Below are positions 34,462 through 41,412 of a stretch of 64,000 nt of DNA, piece by piece. The first letter of the stretch is position 1. Each line of letters opens with the position of its first letter. The DNA comes from Phycisphaerales bacterium (GTDB taxonomy: Bacteria > Planctomycetota > Phycisphaerae > Phycisphaerales > UBA1924). The notes under the pieces are model-generated. The model was not told where the DNA came from, did no database searches, and worked only from the letters and a program-made list of their open reading frames with translations. The stretch lies in contig JADLCX010000054.1 of the NCBI GenBank assembly GCA_020846975.1, positions 62,001 to 126,000 of the forward strand, read 5' to 3'. The position numbers and the translations under genes are program-made.

Positions 34462-35295
34462 GTGCCGCTGCTCCAGGCCGTCAATCTCCGCAAGTCGTAC
34501 GCGGGCCGCACCGTCGTGAACGGCGTCTCGTTCCATGTCGAGCGCGCCGAGATCGTCGGGCTGCTCGGGCGCAACGGGGCGGGCAAGACCACCAGTTTCC
34601 GCATGACCATCGGGATGATCGAGCCCGACTGGGGCGGAGGGGGGAGCGGGTCCGATGGCGGCGGCAAGGTGTACTTCGACGACAAGGAAGTCACGACACT
34701 GCCCATGTACAAGCGGGCGCGGCTGGGCATGGGGTACCTCTCGCAGGAACCCAGCGTCTTCCAGCGCATGACCTGCGAGCAGAACCTGCTGGCGATCCTC
34801 GAGACGCTCCCGCTCAAGCGGCACGAGCGGCTGGCGCGGGCCGCGGAACTGCTCGAACAGTTCAACCTGACCCACAAGGCCCGCCACCAGGCCCGCACCT
34901 GCTCGGGCGGGGAGCGGCGCAAACTCGAGATCGCCCGCGCCCTGGTCACCGACCCGAAACTGATCCTGCTCGACGAGCCGTTCAGCGGGGTCGACCCGAT
35001 CGCGGTCGAGGACCTGCAGAGGGAAATCCGCGACCTGACCAAGCGCGGCATCGCCTGCCTGGTGACCGACCACAACGTGCAGCAGACCCTGCGCGTGTGC
35101 GACCGGGCGTACATCATCGACGAGGGCAGGAAGTTCGCCGAGGGCACGCCGCGCGAACTCATCAACAACGACCTGGTCAAGCGCGTGTACCTCGGCTCGC
35201 TGTTCCGGGGCGACGAGTTCGACGACCACCACGCCTCGGTCAACGGCGCGGCCGCCAAAGCCCACGCCGAACCGCCCGCCCGGGAGCGGGCGTGA
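34462..35295 (+). CDS. lptB: LPS export ABC transporter ATP-binding protein LptB
   Basis: A 277-residue ABC ATPase that powers lipopolysaccharide transport from the inner membrane (LptB2FGC). Walker A GLLGRNGAGKTT, Q loop YLSQEPSVFQRM, ABC signature CSGGERRKLEIARAL, Walker B LILLDEPFSGVDPIAV (the GVDPIAV ending is typical of LptB), H loop TDHNV. A Gly/Ser-rich insert (WGGGGSGSDGGG) lies after the A-loop region. GTG at 34462 is the likely start. The stop codon overlaps the next start (GTGA). Confidence 0.92.
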   Translation: MPLLQAVNLRKSYAGRTVVNGVSFHVERAEIVGLLGRNGAGKTTSFRMTIGMIEPDWGGGGSGSDGGGKVYFDDKEVTTLPMYKRARLGMGYLSQEPSVFQRMTCEQNLLAILETLPLKRHERLARAAELLEQFNLTHKARHQARTCSGGERRKLEIARALVTDPKLILLDEPFSGVDPIAVEDLQREIRDLTKRGIACLVTDHNVQQTLRVCDRAYIIDEGRKFAEGTPRELINNDLVKRVYLGSLFRGDEFDDHHASVNGAAAKAHAEPPARERA

Positions 35296-35840
35296 ACGGC
35301 GGGACGAGCGCCGACCGTTCCATCCTGCCCGCCCACGCCCGCTGTCCGCGCTGCCGCTACAGCCTCGCCGGGCTGGAAGGGCCGGGCAACTGCCCCGAGT
35401 GCGGGCGTGCGTTCAGCGTGGAAGATGCGCTCAACCCGCCCAACCCGCGCACGGCCGACACCGTGTTCATCGCCTTCGGACTCGTGGTCGCGGCGGGCGC
35501 GCCGATCACGACCTGCCTCTGGCTCACGCCAGGCTCGGTCTGGACGTGGATCGTCGCGGTCGCGGCCGTTGTCGCGGGATTGCTGGCCGCGCCGCGCCTG
35601 GTGCGCCGCCGGCGCGGCCCGCTCAACAAGTGCCCGACGTGCGGGTACTCGTGGGAAGGCCTGCCCGAGACCGGCGCGTGCCCGGAGTGCGGGCAGTCCT
35701 TTGAAACGCTGCACATCGGGAAGGCCGCGAGCTTCAAGAGTGCTGAGCCGAAGCCACCACATCACGCAGACGCCGATCGCACGCTGGACGAGCCGCCTCA
35801 TCAAGCGGGCACTTCGCCAGACGCTCGCGAAGCACCGTGA
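35292..35840 (+). CDS. Double zinc-ribbon membrane protein
   Basis: A 182-residue protein starting at GTG 35292, which overlaps the lptB stop by four bases (GTGA), so the two are translationally linked. It has an N-terminal zinc ribbon (CPRCRYSL...CPECG), two membrane helices (residues about 55-100), then a second zinc ribbon (CPTCGYSW...CPECGQ). The same GxCPECG design is common in Planctomycetota. The last ~35 residues overlap the convergent nucleotidyltransferase gene by 107 bases and look like a random tail, so the true end may be uncertain. Confidence 0.75.
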   Translation: MNGGTSADRSILPAHARCPRCRYSLAGLEGPGNCPECGRAFSVEDALNPPNPRTADTVFIAFGLVVAAGAPITTCLWLTPGSVWTWIVAVAAVVAGLLAAPRLVRRRRGPLNKCPTCGYSWEGLPETGACPECGQSFETLHIGKAASFKSAEPKPPHHADADRTLDEPPHQAGTSPDAREAP

Positions 35841-36273
35841 CATCGGCCATGTTGTGTCGGATCAAGGCCTGGACAAAGGCCAGATCCTTCCCCCGGCCGG
35901 CGGCAAGCTTGGCCGCAGCGAGATCATGAACCTCCAGACAAAGACCCGTGGTGCCGTTGGTGTTGGCATTGCGAACCGCAACCAGGCGCTCCTTCCAACC
36001 TTCGGGGAGAATCGACGTCTCTTCCCCCACGCCATGGGCAAAATAGCCGAATGTGCGATGGAACGGCGATTCCTCGCCGATTGAGCCGTCGATCAGCTCC
36101 GCATCCGCCTCGGATCGTGTTGCAAAGACATCCGCCTCGATCGACGAAGTCAGCTCGGCGGGCGCATCTGGAAACTGGCCGAGGATCGCTTGCGAGCCCA
36201 CAACAATGAACGTGTCCGCCCCGGTGATCCCCGCCGCGGCTCGGAGAATGTGTTCAAGCTGCGGCCTGGTCAT
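35734..36273 (-). CDS. Nucleotidyltransferase-like (DUF6036) protein, possible toxin
   Basis: A 179-residue protein with a nucleotidyltransferase-type motif near the N-terminus: GADTFIVVGSQAILGQFPDAPAELTSSIEADVF, with the GS and paired acidic residues of the NTP-transfer site (S-x-E-x-D). KDLAFVQALIRH and ERLAKCP follow. I recall this pattern from DUF6036/AbiEii-like proteins found in two-gene stress modules. Its start overlaps the end of the gene at 36254 by 20 bases, suggesting a cotranscribed pair. Convergent with and overlapping the zinc-ribbon gene. Confidence 0.75.
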   Translation of the reverse strand: MTRPQLEHILRAAAGITGADTFIVVGSQAILGQFPDAPAELTSSIEADVFATRSEADAELIDGSIGEESPFHRTFGYFAHGVGEETSILPEGWKERLVAVRNANTNGTTGLCLEVHDLAAAKLAAGRGKDLAFVQALIRHNMADVTVLRERLAKCPLDEAARPACDRRLRDVVASAQHS

Positions 36274-36616
36274 CTTTCATCCGTTGCTTGATGGCCCAAA
36301 CTTCGCGATACGGCACAACGCCCGGGAATGGTGAGTTCTGTCGCAGTCTCTTCCCTTCCTCGGTCTCGGCCAACAGCACGGCTCGCACTGCCTCGACACC
36401 TTGATCCAGTATCAAGGCCCACTCCGCATAACATCTCAGCAGTCCGCGAGCATCGCGGTTGCGTTCACTCCACCGTCCCAGGTTCTCCCTCGCCGCCCGC
36501 ATCACCTCGTTTGGACGCAGCGACAGTTCCTCCGCAACCCGGCGGCCAAGCTCAAGGCTTACACGATCCTGATACTCATGTCCCACGGACAATGGTACGT
36601 CGCACGCGCGGTCCAT
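36254..36616 (-). CDS. Possible antitoxin partner of the DUF6036 protein
   Basis: A 120-residue mostly helical protein (RRVAEELSLRPNEVMRAARENLGRW, then GVEAVRAVLL, LRQNSPFPGVVP). It ends inside the start of the nucleotidyltransferase gene (20-base overlap), the layout of toxin-antitoxin pairs. The start is not certain: ATG 36616 is used, and GTG 36586 is an alternative. The gene is divergent from the lipoprotein gene with only 32 bases between starts. The antitoxin role is an inference from context. Confidence 0.6.
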   Translation of the reverse strand: MDRACDVPLSVGHEYQDRVSLELGRRVAEELSLRPNEVMRAARENLGRWSERNRDARGLLRCYAEWALILDQGVEAVRAVLLAETEEGKRLRQNSPFPGVVPYREVWAIKQRMKDDQAAA

Positions 36617-36648
36617 ATGCAATCCCCGCGCTCGGATACTCTTCTCCC

Positions 36649-37158
36649 ATGTCCCGCCCCGCCACGCTCGCGCTTTTCGCCTTTGCGCTCGCCCTCTCCG
36701 CCTGCACCCAGCGCACGCTCGTCATCACCACCGAGCCGCCGGGCGCGCTGGTGTGGCTGAACGATGTCGAGGTCGGCACAACGCCGGTCGAGACCGATTT
36801 CACCTACTACGGCGGCTACGACGTGCGCATCCGGCGGCCGGGCTACGAGCCGGTGCAGACCAAGCGCGTGATCCAGGCCCCGTGGTACGAACTGCCCGTG
36901 GTCGATCTCGCCGCGGAGATGTGGCCGGTGGGTCAGGATGGCGAACGCGGCCTGCACAACCGCGTGGAGTGGACCTTCACGCTCACCCGCGCGCTGGAGC
37001 GCGGCCCCGACCCGGCCGCGGCCGAGCAGGAGATCATCGGGCGCGCCGGCGAACTCCGAAGCCGGCTCAAGGGCCCGGACTGGGCGCCCCCCAACCCGGA
37101 GATGCCCGTGGGCGGCGACCGGCCCGCGGACCCCCAGCGGCCCGAGACCAAGCCCTGA
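36649..37158 (+). CDS. PEGA-domain lipoprotein
   Basis: A 169-residue lipoprotein. The signal sequence ends in the lipobox LALSACTQ (Cys20 or so). A PEGA domain follows directly (TLVITTEPPGALVWLNDVEVGTTPVETDFTYYGGYDVRIRRPGYEP), a surface-exposed beta module. The rest is charged, ending in a Pro-rich tail. It is probably attached to the periplasmic side of a membrane. Function unknown. Confidence 0.85.
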   Translation: MSRPATLALFAFALALSACTQRTLVITTEPPGALVWLNDVEVGTTPVETDFTYYGGYDVRIRRPGYEPVQTKRVIQAPWYELPVVDLAAEMWPVGQDGERGLHNRVEWTFTLTRALERGPDPAAAEQEIIGRAGELRSRLKGPDWAPPNPEMPVGGDRPADPQRPETKP

Positions 37159-37245
37159 CCCCGGCCCACCGATACCTGATCGCCGCCACCACAAGCCGGC
37201 CTTTGTCGGCCGGGCGCGGGAGAACCTGGACCTCGACGTATCGGA

Positions 37246-37569
37246 ATGAGGCCGCTGCGTTGCCGGACGACCTCCGCGACCGCGCGGCCGGTGAGAAATC
37301 GAGCACGCCGAGCGGGGCGTGGCGGGTTGGGGGATCGGGTTGCCGTCGCCCCGGATGACCAGACCTCGACCGGCCGCGAGCTCCTGGGCTGGGACATCGC
37401 CCCGCTGTGCTGCTGCGACCTTGGCTACAGCGGCACGACCACGGCGCAGGACGTATTCGACTTTCTGGCGATGTTCTTCGGGTCCGCGGCCGACTTCAAC
37501 AACGACGGCGCAACAACGGCACAGGACATCTTCGATTTCCTGACGTGCTGGTTCGGGGGGTGCGTGTGA
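37246..37569 (+). pseudogene. Orphan dockerin module, probably a gene remnant
   Basis: A 107-codon frame whose last ~55 residues are a full GC-type dockerin pair (CDLGYSGTTTAQDVFDFLAMFF; ADFNNDGATTAQDIFDFLTCWFGGC). The N-terminal half is Arg-rich, has no signal peptide and looks like out-of-frame sequence. As every other copy in the window is at the end of a secreted protein, this is best read as the surviving 3' end of a decayed gene. It lies 18 bases before rarA. Confidence 0.55.
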
Positions 37570-37587
37570 ATCACCTACGCTTGACGC

Positions 37588-39087
37588 ATGGCCGATCTGT
37601 GGGCTCAGCGCCGGCTTGATGCCTTGAAGACCGTCGAGCCATTGGCGGTGCGGATGAGGCCGCGCACGCTGGATGAGGTGGCGGGGCAGAAGCACATCCT
37701 CGGTCCGGGCAAGCTGCTGCGGCGGATGCTTGTCGCGGACCGGTTCGCGAGCATCATCTTCCACGGGCCCCCGGGCACGGGCAAGACGACGCTGGCGGAG
37801 GTGATCGCGCTGCACACCAACCGGCACTTCGAGCGAGAGAACGCGGCGGGGGTTGGCGTGGCCCGCATCCGCGAGATCATCGACAACGCGAAGGAGCGGC
37901 TGGCGACGAGCGGGCGAAGGACGGTGCTGTTCCTGGACGAGATTCACCGCTTCACCAAGGCGCAGCAGGATGTGCTGCTGAACGATGTGGAGCGCGGGGT
38001 GGTGACGCTGATCGGCGCGACCACCGAGAACCCGCTGTTCGCGGTGAACAGCGCGCTGGTGAGCCGGTCCACGCTGTTCCGGCTGGAGCCGGTGAGCGTA
38101 GAGGATGTGGTGGAGGTGCTGCGGCGGGCGATCGCGGACCCGGGGCGCGGGTTCGGCACGATCGACCTGCGCGTCGAGGATGAGGCCCTGAAACTGTGGG
38201 CGGTGAAGTGCGATGGGGATGTGCGGCGGGCGCTCATGGCCCTGGAAGTGGCGGTGCTCAGTTCCGAACAACCCTCCGAAGGAGGGCCGCATGGGCCTGC
38301 TGTTCGAGCTGATCTTCGAAGGGCTGCTGGCGATCCTGGACATGATCGGCATCCACCAACTGGGCAAGCGGCGGGAGGAACTGAGGGAACGGCGGCACGA
38401 CCGGCGGCGATCGTGATCACCCGTGCCGATGCCGAGGAATCCATCCAGCAGAAGGCCGCGGTGTACGCGGACGATGAGCACTACGACTCGGCCAGCGCGC
38501 TGATCAAGAGCGTGCGCGGGAGCGACCCGGACGCGGCGGTGTACTGGATCGCGCGGATGCTGGATGCGGGCGAGGACCCGCGGTTCATCGCGCGGCGGCT
38601 GGCGATCCTGGCGAGCGAGGACATCGGGAACGCCGACCCGCGGGCGATCATGGTGGCCGCGGCGGCGTGGGAGCTGTGCGAGAGGTTGGGACTGCCGGAG
38701 GGGCGGATCACACTGAGCCAGTGCGCGATCTACCTCGCGCTCGCGCCCAAGAGCAACGCGAGCTACATGGCGATCGAGGCGGCGGGGCAGGATGTGAAGG
38801 AAGGGCGGACGGTGCCCGTGCCGGTGCACATCAAGGATGGGAATGTGCGGAAGGCGGGGACCTTGAGCGCGGGCGAGACACCCAGCGCGACGGGCGCGGG
38901 TTATGCCTACGCGCACACCGAGGGCGTGCGCACGAGCCCCGGCGGTGTGGGCATGGTCGGCACACAGGAATACCTCGGCGTCGCGAAGCGGTACTACCTC
39001 CCCACCGAGTTCGGGAGCGAGAAGCTGCTGAAGGATCGGCTGGAGGAGATTCGGCGGCTGCGGGGGCAGGATGGCCCGGCGCGTTGA
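37588..39087 (+). CDS. rarA: Replication-associated recombination protein RarA/MgsA
   Basis: A 499-residue AAA+ ATPase acting at stalled replication forks. Signatures: MRPRTLDEVAGQKHILG, Walker A HGPPGTGKTTLAEV, Walker B VLFLDEIHRF, sensor 1 LIGATTENP, arginine finger region SALVSRSTLF, and the C-terminal RGSDPDAAVYWIARMLDAGEDPRFIARRLAILASEDIGNADP. Usual length is about 440-450. Here about 40 extra residues, low in hydrophobics (EQPSEGG...ARPAA), lie between VAVLSS and IVITRADAEESIQQKA. That segment contains a second reading frame with better coding properties (38291-38416). Confidence 0.93.
   Translation: MADLWAQRRLDALKTVEPLAVRMRPRTLDEVAGQKHILGPGKLLRRMLVADRFASIIFHGPPGTGKTTLAEVIALHTNRHFERENAAGVGVARIREIIDNAKERLATSGRRTVLFLDEIHRFTKAQQDVLLNDVERGVVTLIGATTENPLFAVNSALVSRSTLFRLEPVSVEDVVEVLRRAIADPGRGFGTIDLRVEDEALKLWAVKCDGDVRRALMALEVAVLSSEQPSEGGPHGPAVRADLRRAAGDPGHDRHPPTGQAAGGTEGTAARPAAIVITRADAEESIQQKAAVYADDEHYDSASALIKSVRGSDPDAAVYWIARMLDAGEDPRFIARRLAILASEDIGNADPRAIMVAAAAWELCERLGLPEGRITLSQCAIYLALAPKSNASYMAIEAAGQDVKEGRTVPVPVHIKDGNVRKAGTLSAGETPSATGAGYAYAHTEGVRTSPGGVGMVGTQEYLGVAKRYYLPTEFGSEKLLKDRLEEIRRLRGQDGPAR
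38272..38286 (+). promoter_or_regulatory. Hairpin with buried ribosome-binding site inside rarA
   Basis: CCCTCC-GAA-GGAGGG forms a 6-bp stem with a 3-base loop. The right arm is a near-ideal Shine-Dalgarno sequence (GGAGG at 38281-38285), five bases before ATG 38291. Folding would hide the site, so it may control the nested ORF. Confidence 0.55.
38291..38416 (+). CDS. Nested ORF in rarA: small hydrophobic/basic peptide
   Basis: 41 codons in the +1 frame relative to rarA, ATG 38291 to TGA 38414-38416. The peptide starts MGLLFELIFEGLLAILDMIG (a hydrophobic helix that could enter a membrane) and ends in a strongly basic tail (GKRREELRERRHDRRRS). 36 of 41 codons end in G or C, against 14 of the 41 overlapping rarA codons; elsewhere in rarA the rarA frame is the G/C-ending one. 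A good ribosome-binding site precedes it. The ORF coincides with the segment that makes this RarA longer than usual, as if a small gene had been inserted in frame. Function unknown. Confidence 0.6.
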   Translation: MGLLFELIFEGLLAILDMIGIHQLGKRREELRERRHDRRRS

Positions 39088-39184
39088 GAGTTCGACGCTA
39101 CGGGGTTCGCACGAGCGCGCGGCCACCCGACGGATCAACGCGACGAGTTGGAACACCTGAACCCCCTTCCCCTTTCAAGATTGA

Positions 39185-40501
39185 TTATGGCACGATCTTC
39201 ACCACGCTCACGCGCCCCATGAGCAGTTCGTAGACGATCTCGATGTCGGCCGCGCCGACGCGGATGCAGCCCATCGACATTTCCTTGCCGATGCTGGCGG
39301 GATCGACGGTGCCGTGGATGCCGTAGCCGGTGACGGCCTTGCTCTTGTCGTCGAGGCCTTCGAGGCCCATCCATCGCTCGCCGATCGGGTTCTTGGGGTC
39401 ATCGGCGGCGAACTTCTCGCTGGTGCGCGGGTTGACCCAGTGCGGGTTGACGAGCTTGGAGCCTTCCTTGACGGTGAAGTTGCCGATGGGTGTGAGGCCC
39501 TGGGCCCCGAGTCCGACGGGGAAGGAGCAGATGTACATCCAGCCCGGCTCGGCGCCCTCGGGGAAGTTCATGGTGCCGATGCTGCTGGGCGCGGGCGTCG
39601 GGCCGGCGTAGATATCCATGCGGTACGCGCTCTTGCTGACAACGGCGTGGAACGGGCCGCGGATGACCTTGAGGGTCTGGCCGATCTTGAGCGCGTTGGG
39701 GTTGGCGAGCTTGTTGACGCGGGCGATGAGCGAGGGCTCGGTGACCAGGCCGAGCTTGCGGTTGATCTTGTTGAGCACATCGCCGGAGGTGACCTTGTAG
39801 GTCTCGCACAGCGGATCGCCGGCGATCGGGTTGGGGCCGAAAACGAGCGATTGGTTGAGGTCGGCGAGTTTCTTGCGGAGGTTGGCGCGGTCGGCGGCGG
39901 AGTTGATCGGGTCGAGCAGGGCGCGGTTGAGGATGTTGCGGGCTTCGAGCGTGCGCTGCTGCTGCTGGGCGCGGTCGGCCGCGGCGACGGCCATGGCGTA
40001 ACTGTTGGCGGCGATGGGGATGGAGGGTTCGGCGGGAGACGTCGGTCCGGGCGTGATGGAAGCGGGTTGAGTCGTGGGATCGACGATCGGCTGGTTGCCG
40101 GCGGGCTTGATGGGCGTGCCGGGCAGGTCGGGGAGCGGGTTGCTGGCGGGAGCCGGCGCGGGCGCGGGGTTGACCGGCTGCGGCGCGGGCTCGGTGGCGG
40201 GCTGCGACTGCGTGCGCAGCGCCATGGTGCCGAGCGGGCTGGTGTTCATCATGGCCGTGGTGGCCGGGGTGGTGTCGGGGGCGGGGTTGCCGCCTGTGGC
40301 CGCGCTCGCGGAGCTGGGTCCGAGGGTGTCGCCCGAGCCATCGCGGGCGCGCATCGCCCAGAGGGCCATGGCGACGCAGACGGCGGCGAGCATGAGGACG
40401 CCGATGATGCGCTTGCCGCGGCGGGCTCCGCCGCGAGAGCCGCGGGTGTCGGACATGCGGGAGACGGGTGAGTTTCGGATGGATTGAGAGGCAAGGGCCA
40501 T
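39185..40501 (-). CDS. LysM L,D-transpeptidase (YkuD)
   Basis: A 438-residue protein. One N-terminal membrane helix (about 31-48), a Pro/Ala/Thr-rich linker, a helical region, a LysM domain (YKVTSGDVLNKINRKLGL...NPNALKIGQTLKVI), and a C-terminal YkuD domain with the catalytic pattern YGIHGT...SMGCIRVG, including the nucleophilic Cys. The enzyme should cross-link or attach proteins to peptidoglycan, consistent with Planctomycetota having a peptidoglycan wall. Start at 40501 has GGAG seven bases upstream; a start at 40456 (MSDTRG) has none. Confidence 0.9.
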   Translation of the reverse strand: MALASQSIRNSPVSRMSDTRGSRGGARRGKRIIGVLMLAAVCVAMALWAMRARDGSGDTLGPSSASAATGGNPAPDTTPATTAMMNTSPLGTMALRTQSQPATEPAPQPVNPAPAPAPASNPLPDLPGTPIKPAGNQPIVDPTTQPASITPGPTSPAEPSIPIAANSYAMAVAAADRAQQQQRTLEARNILNRALLDPINSAADRANLRKKLADLNQSLVFGPNPIAGDPLCETYKVTSGDVLNKINRKLGLVTEPSLIARVNKLANPNALKIGQTLKVIRGPFHAVVSKSAYRMDIYAGPTPAPSSIGTMNFPEGAEPGWMYICSFPVGLGAQGLTPIGNFTVKEGSKLVNPHWVNPRTSEKFAADDPKNPIGERWMGLEGLDDKSKAVTGYGIHGTVDPASIGKEMSMGCIRVGAADIEIVYELLMGRVSVVKIVP

Positions 40502-40714
40502 GCGCGGCTCCGTCGGATCGGGGCTGTGAAACGGAAAACGACTCGGGTTGGGTCGGCGAGTGCGTGTACTCGGCGATAGTAGGATCGGTTATCTGGACCA
40601 CCCCGGTGCAGAAGCCAGCCGTAGGTTCTGTCAGTTGTCTGGACGGGGAAATCCTACCACGAATACCGTCCAAACACCCGCCGCTTATCGGTATTTTTGA
40701 TATTTGTTTGGATT

Positions 40715-40731
40715 CCCTTGCGGCGCAAGGG
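40715..40731. terminator. Short hairpin at the 3' end of the MTHFS gene
   Basis: CCCTTGC-GGC-GCAAGGG, a 7-bp stem one base after the stop codon of the cyclo-ligase gene. No T tract follows on the minus strand, so termination is only a possibility. Confidence 0.35.
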
Positions 40732-40732
40732 G

Positions 40733-41329
40733 TTATGGCTTGGGGAAAACCACGGACCGCTCGGTCACGACCAGATCAACCGCCTGATCGCGGGGGTCGG
40801 CTGGGACTTCGGGAACGACTTGGATGGTGAAGGCGGGTGCGAGGGCGACGGCGCGGCGTTGCGGGTGGGCGAGGAGGCGGTCGTAGTGGCCCCCGCCGCG
40901 GCCGAGGCGCCGGCCTTGGGCGTCGAAGGCGAGGCCGGGGACGATGATGAGGTCGAGTTCAGCGACGGGGACATCCGGGAGCCCGGATCGCGGGTTTGGC
41001 GGCGGGCGCGAGGCGGGATCGAAATCGCGGTCGAGGTCGGCGGTGCGGGCGCAGGTCATGAGCGCGGCGGGGTTGGCCCAATCGACGCGCGGGAAGGCGA
41101 CGACCTTGCGGGCCGCGAGGGCGGAGCGCGCGAGGGGCGTGATGTCGACTTCACCGGCCGCGAGCATGGGCTGATAGAAGAGGATGGAACGCGCGTTGAG
41201 GAACTGGGAAAGCGTGGAGATGGTGTTGGCGATGGCCGCGGACCACTCGCGGCGCTGGTCGGGGGAGGCGGCGCGGAGGGCGTCGCGGATGTGGGCGCGG
41301 AGGGCGGGTTTGGCAAGGGCGGGCGACAC
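40733..41329 (-). CDS. 5-formyltetrahydrofolate cyclo-ligase
   Basis: A 198-residue MTHFS-family enzyme, which converts 5-formyl-THF to 5,10-methenyl-THF using ATP. Visible motifs: LRAHIRDALRA near the start, ILFYQPMLAAGEVDITPL, VAFPRVDWANPAAL, and the family's signature LIIVPGLAFDAQGRRLGRGGGHYDRLL (usually GGGYYDR). GTG at 41329 is the likely start, as the sequence further upstream is not like the family. It is divergent from the large ELWxxDGT-repeat gene. Confidence 0.9.
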   Translation of the reverse strand: MSPALAKPALRAHIRDALRAASPDQRREWSAAIANTISTLSQFLNARSILFYQPMLAAGEVDITPLARSALAARKVVAFPRVDWANPAALMTCARTADLDRDFDPASRPPPNPRSGLPDVPVAELDLIIVPGLAFDAQGRRLGRGGGHYDRLLAHPQRRAVALAPAFTIQVVPEVPADPRDQAVDLVVTERSVVFPKP

Positions 41330-41412
41330 CAAGCGGAGTTTACCGTCGAGGCGCGCAGGGGAGGACGGGCGGGGGCGTATCGAGTGGGGGCACAAGCGTG
41401 GAGGTACTGGGC

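Noticed and set aside
33771-35843. A 690-codon minus-strand frame over DUF4870, lptB and the zinc-ribbon gene
   Set aside because: Antisense shadow; lptB has all ABC motifs on the plus strand.
36559-39156. An 860-codon minus-strand frame over the lipoprotein and rarA
   Set aside because: Low-complexity Arg/Pro/His composition and no motifs; the plus strand has recognisable PEGA and RarA proteins.
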